From Paragonimus westermani (Eukaryota; Platyhelminthes; Trematoda; Plagiorchiida; Troglotrematidae), in the NCBI GenBank assembly GCA_008508345.1, contig QNGE01000917.1, forward strand, positions 129,363 to 193,362: a stretch of 64,000 nucleotides of DNA, read 5' to 3'. Shown here piece by piece: positions 39,727 to 52,767 of the stretch (within the stretch, counting starts at the first letter, position 1; every line of letters begins with the position of its first letter). The position numbers and the translations under genes are program-made. Under the pieces are notes generated by a model. It did not search any database. It saw only the letters and a program-made list of their open reading frames with translations, and was not told the DNA's origin.

Positions 39727-42700
39727 GTGAGTTCGCTTTCCCCAAATTCTGCTCCGCAACAATAGGTTGGCCTCAGAGTTGCAGGAATTTTTGCTAGAAA
39801 TAAACCGGGAAGTTTACTGAAATTTCAGCCTAGGGTTATACATCTCGGATGTATGCCAGACCAACGCTTTAGTTAATCAGGCAACAATCACCAAATCCGT
39901 TGTCAAACAAAACGATGTTTTGTTTCTAACGAAACTGATGACAGGTCATCATTACCTCACTGACTACTTCCAGAAATTCACTCAGAACAAACCTTCGTAG
40001 GCAAAAAAAACAACTGTTTTCTGTTCATCAAGTTCGAGCCCGAATTTTCACATGAATTTGTAGAACTAGGAATCTCACGGTCAGACTGGAAGTAGTTGCT
40101 TAGCATCATTGCATTTTTGTCAGCGGTTCCATCATAGTCTTTTATTAAGCTCTCATTCTGAAAAAACACGGAAAGATTTAAAAAAGGTTAACAGTACACC
40201 ATAAGCTATGGTTTTCAGGGGCACGACATTGAGTCATTTCAGGGGCAACGCAAACAACTGAGTAAAATGTTTATGTTTTCCAAGGCATATCGTCATAATT
40301 CATTGTCTGTTTGATAGTTTAGGACTAATACAGGATAGTTCAAGCAGTTCTAGTGGATTAGTAACACTGTACTCAAAACTCCTTCTTGTTGGAACTTGTC
40401 AGTAGTGCATGTCTTTAATTGGGACTAGAACTCTGGCCACACTTCCACGAAATTATCGTTGGAACTATTGTATCAGTGCTGTCACATTGGACATGAATGC
40501 ATCTTCATATGAAAACGCTGAGCCGCATTGGTTTGTGAGTACTCTTCAGATTATACAATAGCTGGGTGCAATATTAACCAGTTTTAACCAAAACGAACCC
40601 CGAGTTCAGTGCTCATTTTTCAAAAACAGCTGACGGAAAACTATGTAGAACCGTGTACGTTGTGATAATTTATGCACGACGTTTAACATCCGTCAACCGA
40701 AATCGCCCCGTATCGAATACTAACCAAGAATGACTGGTTGTTGACGTTTAGATAGTTTTAGTTAAAAATCAGTCAAAGTGGGGGTGATTAGGAGATATCA
40801 AGCTAAAGTGGTGACATGAGAAAATGAGAAGTGGCTCAGAGAGTCATATACAAGCTTTTATTGGAAAAACTGACAGCTCGAGATCAATCGTCATTCGGCT
40901 TCTATATACGGGAAACTGAACTAAGGTAATTCTCTGTAAATGCTTGTAAAACTGAATTAGAATTTCAATGTTCATTTTACATTAATGGTATTTGCCGTTT
41001 AGCACCTCTGCTGTATTTGCCTAGCGATGAACTAACTAAACAGTACGGAATTCATATGAGATACAGTGAAAAGAATAGTGTGCCCAAATGCCCCCAAATG
41101 ATCTGCCAGACGACTTAAGAAGTTCCGCTTGGACCTACACATTTGGATCCTGTTGTCCACTCGTCCCAATCTACCTGCCAGGCAGGCTTTCTCAAACAGT
41201 TCACTTTGGAATTCAACAACGCCACTGATGTGCAGTAGAACTGTATTAGTAATGAGTAGTTTGGCAGATGTGATGATGAACTGATTACGTTATTTGCCTA
41301 CCGTCAGCCATTTCATACTTTCAATCATATCTTGTCACAGTGTCTATGCGCTCCACTAAACTGTCTGTAGCCATGCCCTGGGGAACACTCCTGAGTGGTG
41401 GTCAACAAACAATACTTAAAACTTTACTGTACGTCAGTTTAGTTGCTGATTACCGCTGTTGGAGTATAACCATCAGTTTTGTCAGTGTTTCGTTGTTTTA
41501 AGCTGGCATCATCCGTTTTGTAAGATCGTATGCAACGAAGCATACATGTGCCATCTTTTTTTCCAGTGAGGTATTATGCAATAGGCTGTGAATTATTATG
41601 CTTTCCAGCACCTGGACACAGGTGATAATATGTTCTTACAACGAAAAAGCTTGCCAGCTTCTGTACACTGATGGTGACAGCTCGGTGAACGTTAATGAAA
41701 GATCACGTGCTTTGGATTGCCAGCCGCACATAGACTGCCAAGAAACTCGTCAATTGCTGGACAGCTTCTGATCAAAATTAGAACGCGATGACCACGGCCG
41801 GACTGTCTTCGATTAAAAGCAGCTACATCTCTAAGTGTGAAAATATAACCACAGGTTATTAGGTAGTCCGTGTTTTTAAATAGTTATTTACCGACTGAAA
41901 AACAACAAAGTTGAAGTTAGGAAACGAACATTTATAATCCTGTTCGATTAACCCTCATTGATACCGAAACATAGTTCTAAAACAAAACTGAGGTCAGAAC
42001 AGAATTCCCCAAAATGGTATCTAGCTTAGTCGAAATAACTTTTTGGTTTTGATTGTCGCAGTTGTGACAACAAGAAATGTTGTTTTCAGTTGTTCTCGAA
42101 ATCAGATCAGCACTAAAAATGCTAATGCTACTGGGTCTTTTAATTCACAATTGTCCGTTATTGTTACAATCGACCGTACACCACTCTTGTCGACCGAATG
42201 TGACATGTTCATGAATTTCTTTCAAATGTTATATGTAATAAGCGGAGGGGCCAAACACTATCAGGAAGAGTGTGGACACAAATTGTTTCTATCTCGTTAT
42301 CGATTTTTTATTGTTGTGCTGTTGACCTTCAGGATAGATCGAACAGAAATGGATGTGTTTGTAGAAGTCAAACAGATTAATCATATCGAAGAAAATGCAA
42401 AGAAAAACGTGAATAATCCAACTTTTTGATCTGCTGAGTTGTAAATTACGTGAACTGTGATAATCCTGTAATGCATCGCTAGTTGACAGCGATACATCTG
42501 TTGAGCCATTACTACCACGAGAAAGTAGTATTAGAACTGCTCTGATATCGTATCATTCTGAAATGAATCAATAGATTTACTACCATCTGATGTACTTCCA
42601 CTCCTAACGATGGTGTTGTGAAGTAGGTGCCTGAAAATTTGATCAGCTCTTGACTGGTAATGAGGACCAAGTCATGCCTTGAAATCACTGGGACAAGATA

Positions 42701-45700
42701 TGACTTGACATCTTGTAACAGTATTTGAAGCCACGAACCACAGATTAAATGCCTGAAACACGTTTGCCATCAAATCATTGGATTCCATCATGATTCGGAC
42801 AATACTGTTGTATAAATGATAGAATTTAAGAGTTTTCAAGAAACGACTCATCTTTGTTCGGTAACTCAGATAAGTATTATCAGCCCTGAGGTAATTGCCA
42901 CGGATATCCATATAACAATCCCCTCCAGCCCACTGCATTTTACTCAGTGCTACAGTATTAATAGTGTATTCCTCCCCGATACACAAGAATGTGTTACCAC
43001 AGCTGTATGTAATATGTGCGTTTAGATTAAAAACACTTCTACAGGCGGTACTGAAAAAACGCTCAACTGACAAAATTTACATACATTTTGTTTTAAAACT
43101 GTCTCCCGAATCCATCTGAGCGGAAATTCACCAAACCAAAAAAATTTGATTAACGGTTTACTTATTTCAACGCTGAATCCTGTCTTTTCTTGAAATTGGA
43201 ACTAAATTCTAGTTGGCATAACTCCATCTGTTAACATGCATTTTCCTAAAAAGGTTTTTCCAAATTCGATTAGATTCCAGCGCAGGCTGTTCGCACGTAG
43301 TCGGTCTTGCTTCTCATCTGTTATGTCGTTTTTCGATAAGCTTTCAAATTTTTGGTCCGTCGATTGTTGTTTGCAGCCAGTTTTTATTTATTGAAGAAAA
43401 GCTTAGCATGTTTGTCAACTAGTCTCCATTCACAGGAGTGATTGTATTATTTACGATATGAGAAGACTCAAACAAATATATCAGTTTCTCACGAGGTAAC
43501 GATATGAAGCGAGTGAGGACATTTTTAAAGCAAGACCAAGGAAGCAGTACAATTTCAGAATATAACGTAGCGTGTTGATGATTAAATGCACATTTTTGTG
43601 TTGCGTCAATTCTGTGGCTACACAAGTCCTGCGGGCGCACACATATGCGCACATACCTCAACAACTAACAGTCTCACCGTAAACCAACGTTGGTGACTGC
43701 TCTGCTGTTCGGTCGTCAAATCCGCACTTGATTGATGAAGCTAACGAGTAACTTCTAATTAAAAGAATATCGCTGACAGTTTTCGCAATCGATTCAACCA
43801 GATAGCTGATCTGTTTGTTTTGTTGTTTCCAGTGGCGTATAGACATTTCTCGGTCCATTTCCGGTGAATCATCAGTGGGGCGAAAAAACAATATTTTGGG
43901 GCAATAAAATGTTTGAAAAGTATGTGTGATGGCTGCTTGTGATGTGTAACCAAGACTAATTCTCACTTCAATTCCACTAATTTGTGGCTACTATAATCAT
44001 CTTCGGTGAGGTAGCCAGTAAAAAGATCAATGGCATTTATTTTCGTTTAATGCTTTTTTTCTCAAGCAGTTAAAATTATTTGAATAGCTCAGAATAAGAG
44101 ACCAAGCGAACATGTAAACTGTTGCCTTTAATCGTGACTTCAGTTAGCTAAAAATTGGTTAAAACCGCGCAACTATTCATAAGATTCTTGATGCAATAGT
44201 TAGGTGTTAAGCATCATTAGAAACTCCGTAACTATTCGTGAAATCCGTTGAAAACGTCTAGTGATGCCACGTGTTCTTCTATATCCAGTTAACTTTACGG
44301 TTATGTGAGATTGTGATAGTTGAATTGGTAATCGTAGTTTTGATAGACGTTACTAACTCGAGGGGCAGTAGGTTGAAACACATTAAAAACGGTCCTGTAA
44401 ACGGTCCCGGGCTAGGTGTGGAACTTGCTTCTAAAGCAATAAATTTTAATACATTTGCGACAATTGAACGCCTATGAGATATTTGTGGACCTAAAATGAC
44501 TACGTCACTCTCATACTTATTAAGGAACATGAACATGGGTGAAAAAAGCATCCAAACTTACTAATCTTATCAAAAATCTTACTTAAAAAAACAGATTTCA
44601 TGTTTCGACTGCTTGCAACTACCAGGCACAGCCGTGTCTGCTGTACGAATGAGGAGGAGGAAGTGTTAGTACCTTCAGAGGAAAAGGAATTAAACAATTC
44701 GTCCGCGAAAGTCTCAAGGCAACCCGTGTGTAGAGTTAGCAACGAGTGCGTACATCTGAATTTCATGCATGTGCGCTGCCTAATTGTCTGGGATGAAAGT
44801 GTGATATGAGAAGCTGAACGGACCGAAAATTCAGGTTTATTACTCACACTAAAGACTGCAAATTGAATGTTTTGGATTGTGCGCATCTAGTAATCAAGTA
44901 TACTCTGGTCCCTAAGGAGAACATGGTGAACTTTATACAGGTGACCTGTGAAAAAAATCCCTCAGAGTTGTAAAAGTTTTCATAAGCCCAACCTAAGCTT
45001 TAAAAGTAGTTTCCCATCGTAAACGCTCATCATCAACGTTTTTCAAAAAATTGTTGAATACCATTAGTTCGTTATTTTAAACTATCACAAGTAATCTTTC
45101 GCTGTGAAAGATATGAGGCACAAATGAAGCAACACAGCCATGCTTTGGAGCGCTCATAATGTACATGCTATTAATACACAATTAACAACCACCCTCGAAA
45201 GATTTCTATCAATACTTACATCAAGGTGTTAGTTCCTGAACTGTCTCAATAATCAACAAGGAACTCTAGAAATTTTGTTTCCTACGTATATGTGTAGACA
45301 TGCTTGTACGTGCATTTTCGCACGAGGTTCTGTGTTCAATAACAACCTGAATGGTTTAAGGAATTAGAGAGTTGAGTATAAGTGAGTGTTGTTCTCAGCT
45401 ACTTCAATTTAATGAGGTGTGGATGCTGAGTTGTTCAGTTTTCCTAATGTTCATTCAATCACAACATAGCAAATTTGTTTCTTGTACAAGAATCTGATTT
45501 CACTATGAAAGTTTCAGTTACTTCGGTTGTGCATAATAAACCAAGTCGCATTGCAAGTCGCATTGCCCCAGAGTATTGGATTGTACCGACGTGGTTCATT
45601 AGAACATATCCCCTTATACCATTGGCTTAATCATTATTTCATTAGGCCGAATGGTTCTCTAATGCTTTTTCTACTGATATTGAGCTGTATAGCCATCAGA

Positions 45701-47124
45701 CCAGCCGGATCCGAAACACCGTAGACAGAGGGAAGAAAATGAACAAACCTAGATATAAGCACATTATGTCATCACTATAAACGATGGTGTCTCACTGAGC
45801 CAGGTGCAGTGTTTATCTTACATATCTGCTGGACTTACTAATATTCCCATAGATTATGATAAACCGTACAATTAGCCACCAGTTTCATGCTTTGTTTCAG
45901 TGTATCGTTTCGTGTGATGATTGTTTGGGACCAGTCGGCCGTAGTTTCCGTTCTACCTTCTACCTTCAAGGAGCTGTAACTATACTGATAAATTTATAAT
46001 GTAGTACTTTGTTATCGATGTGTGAACGTAAGTACTAAACTTCCGCTGCACCTTAAACCATAGGATGAAGGAATGGATTAGCATGCTGTACTCACTTCTC
46101 CCAATGGATCCTGGTTGGTGAACCACTTTCCTTTATTGAACAGCATGGATATTTATGGAGAATTAACAGAATTGTCCATTTCTATTGGACAGACGGAACA
46201 GACTGTTTCCTGAACGCGGCTTAGGTGTTGACTTGTGATTCTCTCGCAGAATCTTTTGCAGAGCATGTGTAGATTTTCTGTGTTTTGAGTATGCTCATTT
46301 AAGTTGCCACTCCGAAAAATTGTTCGCGAACACTTCACCTTGAACATAAAGTCAGCTAGCGTAGACGTTGACGCCCTAAAGTACTCTCATTCTCCTTCAT
46401 AAACAAGCGATGGTTACAGATCACTAACTATCCTATCACGTAATAACTCGGATCGGAAACCACAGACCAGAAACAGATTTCCTGGGAGAAAACTCTCTAG
46501 TGGATTTGTTACTAGAAACTTAGAACAAATCTCATCTGGGCCAATTACAGAAGTTAGTGAAACGAGACCGAGAGAGCGTCTAACGTCACCACATGCTAGT
46601 GAATTAGGCAGCCTTACGTCGACGGGGAATCTTGTCAAGCATGAGATTAAAACAGCTGTTGAGATGGGCTAACAACACACTGAAATGGAATGCTTTTGTC
46701 CAAGTGGACACTATTTACTGTAGTCTATTCAAGAAACGATTATTATGCGGTACAAACTGGTGGTTCACTACGTATATTGATACTGAGCAAAACCTCTCAC
46801 ACCAGGTTAAGTTCGAGAATTTGGACGGTTGTTAGTGAGACACAAATTAGAGTTCTGACTGAAATCTGCCCAATAAGTGTTGAGCACTATAAAACCATTA
46901 CTGGTACGTTTTGTGCCAAACTTGACAACTCTGAAACGACCAAACAGTTGTTGCATTGTCTCAACTGTAAAACGGAATTAACGTCCTAGAATGCACGACA
47001 TATTTTTCTCTGGAACTTGTTCAAAGTTTGCAGAAGGTGAAACTAAACATTTTTCAGTTTATGAATTATACGGTACCGCTTCTACGATGCGTCACTCATT
47101 TCAAACAAACTATTGTGTTTACAG
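39727..47124. other. 7.4 kb intron within the RA domain, no exon recognised
   Basis: The intron splits a Glu codon of the RA domain (G|AA). It contains many open frames up to about 130 codons on both strands (plus 42043-42426, minus 42672-43073, minus 44500-44886), none of which I recognise. An open, hydrophilic plus-strand frame near 46400-46670 is noted under findings. A 12-base tandem duplication is at 45542-45565. Confidence 0.6.
45542..45565. repeat. 12-bp perfect tandem duplication
   Basis: The 12-mer CAAGTCGCATTG occurs twice without a gap. It probably arose by replication slippage within the intron. Confidence 0.9.
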
Positions 47125-47246
47125 AACGGGTGTTTGAAGAGCACGACAAAGTTTCCGAATGTATCTTATCCTGGCCAACTGGCAGTCAGAACATGATCTT
47201 TTTTGAAGACAGAAAAGATCATTTCGGATTCATCGAGTCGCCAAAG
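47125..47246 (+). CDS. RAPH1: MRL gene, RA domain part 2
   Basis: The exon is 122 nt, with acceptor GTGTTTACAG and donor CCAAAG|gtacgt. Its first two bases complete a Glu codon, giving ERVFEEHDKVSE, which matches ERIFEDHENLVE of lamellipodin almost position for position. Then follow ILSWPTGSQNMIFFEDRK (family: LLNWTRDSQNKLIFMER) and HFGFIESPK (family: YALFKNPQ). This completes a RA domain of about 94 residues with the exon at 39567. The conserved Trp and the SQN triplet favour MRL over Grb7/10/14 proteins. It leaves in phase 0. Confidence 0.93.
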
Positions 47247-50200
47247 GTACGTGAAAAACTGTCGCCATTAGTGAATGATATAAACTGTTTGGTTTGTATA
47301 ATGGAATGCAAATCAAAGGTGCCGCGGTACCGACATTACCCGATGCATTGTAATTAACATAACTTCCTCTGTTGATTGATTTTTAGTTTGCCAAAAATAA
47401 TTACAAGCTGTTTATTGGAACTTGGTTCACATTGAATTCGATGTAAAAGTGTGTATTACAGCGAGCATATAAGTGTTTTAGTGATCACAGAAAACGTATT
47501 CAAGTTTCCGTTGTTTATCACCGGTTGCTGAGACCTTAGACTAAACAATTTAGTAGCGTCAGAACATGGGTGTGTTCGCGAAGTACGCTGTGTACAAAAA
47601 TCACAGCTGCTTAATGTACCCAGTATACCGTCGGCCTTTGAGAGAAATGTTCTGAAATACTCGAGCGGATCACTCAAACGAATAAAATCTCGTATGGAAT
47701 AACACAATCTATTTGATGACCACACCGATACTGTGTTCAAGTCAAATGCTAAAGAAATGAGGTGGAATCACCTTGTCAGATGAAAACTCGATGATTTACA
47801 ACTCACTTCCGTGAGTCCAGTCGATTTACGATGAAGTAAATATTGACACTGGCAACGGATAACTTATACAAATAACGCATACAAATAACGTATACAGTTA
47901 ACTTGTGGTGAGTCAGTCTCTGTTGCCAGTTATTTTTCTCCAAATACTCTCGACAAGGAACTGATGTTGCAGCCTAATTGCACGACTTTTACAAAAGCAC
48001 AGGGTAGTTGTTCTTCTTGCCAGAAAATAAGAAAATATTCTACAGTGTTTGTGGTGTTGACGTTACTGATGGTTTATTGGACCCACATACTTCTTCCTAT
48101 TCAAAGCATTGACAAAACATCCGGGATATTCATTGGAATCTACCTAGACTCGGTGTGCATGAAGAGCTTGCAATGAAACATACTCATTGGCTGATGAATC
48201 TTTTAAATAAAAATCAGTGCATTCTAATTAAATTTTGTTTTAAGAAAAATGCTTTAACACAAAAAGTCACAAAAGCGAGATTTCACATTGTGTACTCATC
48301 ACCGTATCTGGCTATTTGTTCTGATCAGCCCCTTAAGATGGTCTTCTCCACAGTATGTCTAGGAATATATTACAACATACCGCCGGTGTTTCCGGTCGTG
48401 CTTTGCTTGCTCAGTATGAACGGTAACAAATACGTGTGCATGCATACATTAAAACAAAGGCTCTATGAATATATACACATATAGGTTTCATAAATAGTAA
48501 TAATCTGTCTTCCATACCCACCAGGTTTCAGCTTCTATTAATTCGTAGCCATTGTGGCTGGAGACAGTAGTACTCGACGGTAATGCAGGTTCACTGATGT
48601 AACAGTTGGCTGATACATGACAGTTACTTCTGAAGTAAGCATGAATAACAAAGGCAGAGAATGAGATGGACATGGAAAGTACATCGTGCGTGCCACCGAT
48701 CGTCAACTACAAATCGGTACTTTTCTGCGAACCTTCAAGAATGTTGATATTGTCCAATTTCAGCCTGCACGAGATTTTCCCCGTTCAGTTTGAAGTGAAT
48801 TTGCTGGGCGAAACCGTGGAAATCATGGTTAGCATTGTACTTAGAAAACCGACTAACCGATTATCACGCCAAGTAACCTTTAATGATAGTCCAGACGGTT
48901 GTTTCATTAAATTTGGTAATCGTTCACTTACTACAGAAAGTCACCAATCAGTTGAAAAGTATAGGTTGTTGTCCGTCTGTTGATCCACACAATTTCTAGC
49001 GGTGAATAAAAGAAGAAACGGTGACCAAGTGAATTGGGTGATATGGATGTGATTGCTGATCGAATGCGTTTTCTGCAAACAAATTGATTGAATTTGTACA
49101 GAAGTTCTCTTGCAAATACCATCTTATTTCGTGTAAAAATCGGTTATAAATTTCGAAAGCGTGGATGAGTTTATACTTTTTTTTAATTCAAAGGTAATGG
49201 AGTCAAAAAAAGAGACTCCTTTTCTTCTCTTTCTATCAATAAAATTAGAATTTATCTTATTTGTGTGACTGCGTGGAAGTGAATCGTGAGTTTCTACTGT
49301 CCCCTAGATGTGCTGAGTTCCTCGAATAACCAGAGGTTGAATGAATATAAAAATGTTCATATCTATCTGGTTCCACGTGGGTTGATTCAAAAAAGATTGG
49401 TCAACACGATGAACAGTCCTCGGTGAACTGAACTGGTGAAATCTGCAATTTCTTGCATGTAAATAGGAATATATTGAGAATTAGTTGAAATCCGATTCGA
49501 TAGCATAAAACAAATCCAGCCATGATCTACCAAGGATAAAATAGGCACAATAAATTATGCAAACTCATCAAATACCCAGATGTGATTGCGACAAGAGGAT
49601 GCAGGCTCGCTGTTGATCAAGCTACGTGATAATTTGTTCTGGTTTGTGAATGCGTACGTTAAGGCTATGCTATGAACTGCCAACCGGTACAGAATTTCTA
49701 ACCGGATGCAGACCGAGCAGACGTAGACAAAAAACAGACGGTATACGCAGTCTCATCACCTAATATGATGTGGCTTTAACCAGTTAGCCCACCTTCACAG
49801 TGTCTGCATTGTTTCGTAGTGGTCACCTCATACTCGTCGATACCACATGGCGAATTTTCCCAATTTGAGAGACATATCTTACCATCCATTGTCCTCTACG
49901 AGTTTTCCGTGAAAAACCCAACTAGGTAATTGAATGCGATGTGTTCGGTGAAAAACTCAGTTAGGAGCCTGCACTCGTAGACTGCAAGTGGGCAGCTTAC
50001 AGATAAAGTGTTTCTTTGGATTGAGCATATTCACATCCACTTCATAGGCCTACAGTAGTGACGTTAATGATGGGAACATACTTAATGAAGCGACCATTAA
50101 CACGCTCACGGAACACAAGATACCAAACAGTACATATTGGCACCCGTAAGTGTTTTGATGATAGAAAACACTGTTTGAGGCGAATCGAAAACGTTTTCCT

Positions 50201-52176
50201 ACTACCCTTAATCTATTTATCTAATGTAAACCATGTCCTAGCTTTTTAAACCTAGACCGTATATTTCATGTTCAAGAGTCACGTAACTAAATTGTTAGCA
50301 ACATTGTGGTTGCACTGCTATCAATAATTTTGGAGGACCCTCCTTGCCTGGTAACTTTGACATTCGGTTGGTTAATAAATAGAGGCATTCATCCTATAAT
50401 CCATGTGACTATGGACTGACCAGGATCACTGTTGGGTTAACGCCATATGATACCTGTCTAGATGAATCCCTGCACCTGTCATTCTACACGTTCGTTCCAA
50501 GTTTCAGACAGATTGGACTATTTTCGAACCACAACACGTTAGAGTAATAGCTGGAGCATATGGAAGAGAGTTGTCGGTGTCTGGTTTAAGGGACGACTGT
50601 GCGCAATACCACACGTCTATACATCATATAAAAAACACGTAGCTTGTGGGCAAAATGGTCAGATCATGGTTGAACTAAACAAAATGAACTGAGCGTCTCC
50701 GCACTAAATTCAGATCACTACTAGTAATACAATTGGTTACACAACATGTAAATGACTTAGAAGAGGACAGAGAACTTGCACGCAAGTTACTGTGTAGTTA
50801 CTTCAGTCATGCGTCACGGCAAAACGCTGCAACTTGGTTCTAATACAAAATGATACACTTTTGATTATTGAATAAATTAGCGTAATTGTATGTTTGTGAT
50901 GACTTCGTTCATTAAACACCGGATTCAAACCTTATGAAAATGTACGAGAAATTCAGTGAGCATTCTGAGTGAAAAACACCGTTGAAAATAAGATGGGGGT
51001 TGACAAGGTTCAAAACTTTTCATCTAGGCTTTAGATATTCAGTTACCAAAAACAAAACTAATGAACTGTACGTTTAGAGTGTCACTTGGTTCCAGTGGAT
51101 ACAATGGCGATCAGTTAACGTATGTCCGTCTGTGGTGTCTGTTCTTCAGCGATGCTGGTGCAAATTCCGTTCAAACATTCACAACTTGTAAGGTTTCAAC
51201 AACCATTTTTTAGCTGACGGTTCTTGTTGGTTGGTGTGAAGGTCAACTAGCTCCAACTGGTTTACAGCAGTTTCCGTTACCAGTCTCTGATTAAAGGAAT
51301 ATTTGAGATCGATTTACTATTAAATAGTCAAACGATTTCGATTAAATTATATTCTATACTGTAATTCTGGAGACTATTGGTTTTTGAGGTGTGAGTTGGA
51401 AATTGCCTGCCGATAAACATAAGCTGTTGATTGCAGGTCTTGTTAGTCCGCGAGCGCAGTCCATCAATCTTGTGATGTTCAGTATGTTTCTCAGCAGAGA
51501 TAATCAGGTGTAACCTGATGACGAAGAAACTACGGATCAGCTCGATGAAATATAAATTTGTTCTACGATATCAGCTGAAAGAAGTAGTTGTTTAGCATAG
51601 TCCACTTAACTGATTTGAGATCTGTGCGGTGATCACGATATTCTGCAGTAATATATACAGGGCACTTAGGCTGAACCAAATAAATCTTTAAAATGAACTT
51701 TCCTAAACTATTCGAATCTTCAGTCTGGAACTAGAGTTTACCAACAAGCTTTTCCTGATCGTTCACTCAAGTAGAAGGGGTTTTTAAACATTCCAACAGC
51801 TTATGTGTTTTCCGGAATAAAATTAATTCTGTCACTAAAATTGGGTGGAAAATCCTTTTTAAGTTGTGCGATGTTAGCTGTTGAAATGTGGTTGTCATGA
51901 TTTTTTCGAAAGGTCTCCTAGAAAAATATTTACTCAAAGCGCTTCTAAATTTTTCTTGCAGATATTGAATATTTTTAAATAATTTTTAAAAACAACGTGC
52001 GTAAATATTAACTCGAATTGAACGTGACAATTTGACTTTCCCAGGTCACAATCAATCGATAACCGTTCTGGTTAAAATGCAGTTAATTCTTATTAAGCAA
52101 TGGTATTTTAACAGAATTGCATTCTAAATGACTTCTACGATAATAAAGAACGGTTTTCTTCACATTTTCAAAACAG
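47247..52176. other. 4.9 kb intron
   Basis: No exon or known repeat is recognised. It holds a small 13-bp tandem repeat at 47865-47897, a plus-strand open frame of 105 codons at 48666-48980 with no recognised similarity, and a hairpin followed by a hammerhead-like core at 51503-51550. Confidence 0.6.
47865..47897. repeat. 13-bp tandem repeat, about 2.5 copies
   Basis: The unit ATACAAATAACGC/T occurs twice and is followed by a partial third copy beginning ATACA. It is a short slippage product within an intron. Confidence 0.8.
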
Positions 52177-52236
52177 TATTGGTTTGGAGATGAATTCGCA
52201 GAAGTGAATGGCTATAACAGCGCAGACGCCGTTCAG
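52177..52236 (+). CDS. RAPH1: MRL gene, RA-PH linker exon
   Basis: A 60-nt exon of 20 codons, phase 0 at both ends, between acceptor CATTTTCAAAACAG and donor CAG|gtacgt. It reads YWFGDEFAEVNGYNSADAVQ. In vertebrate MRL proteins a helix-rich linker joins RA and PH, and RA and PH fold as one unit. This acidic segment takes that position, though residue identity with known proteins is low. The call rests on phase, splice signals and position rather than on similarity. Confidence 0.68.
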
Positions 52237-52614
52237 GTACGTTCACTCGATTAATTCACAAATGTGGCATTGAGATCTGGTGGGTTGGCGGACGACGATG
52301 CACAACTATATAATGACCTCTAGGGAGAAAATTCTCTGGGATATCCCAAATGTAGACATTTTCCCACGTCGCTTTCTTAGGTTTTGTTGTGTTTCAATTT
52401 TTTCTATGGCAAATTGTTTAAAATTGTCAACTTTTTCGCATTTTTTTCGTGAAACCAATAGGACGGAATTCATTAGTATTTCTCTCAACTGATTACCGTC
52501 TAGTAAACAAAAACCAGTCCACCGTTTTTAGGACAACTTTTCGAACAGCTATTTAAAATGTCGCATGATGCTATTTTTCAAGTCTGTCTGCTTTTTGTTA
52601 TCGTAAACACACAG

Positions 52615-52767
52615 ACAATGCTCAGCAATCTGGAACAAGTCGGATTTCCTGAATGGCGTGACTATCTCTACATTCGAAAACCTGGCGAGAAAACTTGGTC
52701 TAGACGTTTTTGCGTTCTTCGTAGTTCCGGGCTGTATACTTCGAAAAAGAACAGGAAATCTCTATCC
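52615..52767 (+). CDS. RAPH1: MRL gene, PH domain part 1
   Basis: The exon is 153 nt, or 51 codons, phase 0 at both ends, with acceptor TAAACACACAG and donor TCC|gtaagg. After a linker helix (TMLSNLEQVGFPE) the PH domain starts with WRDYLYIRKPGEKTWSRRFC and VLRSSGLYTSKK. Lamellipodin reads GVLWLKDDGKKSWKKRYF and LLRASGIYYVPK at these places. The basic K-x-W-S-R-R turn between strands 1 and 2 is the usual phosphoinositide contact of PH domains. A 378-base intron separates it from the previous exon. Confidence 0.92.

Noticed and set aside
42043..42429. Plus-strand open frame of 128 codons in the RA intron
   Set aside because: No family is recognised, and it cannot be spliced into the RA domain without breaking it.
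42672..43073. Minus-strand open frame of 133 codons in the RA intron
   Set aside because: No family is recognised. Frames of this length are expected by chance in 64 kb of AT-leaning sequence.
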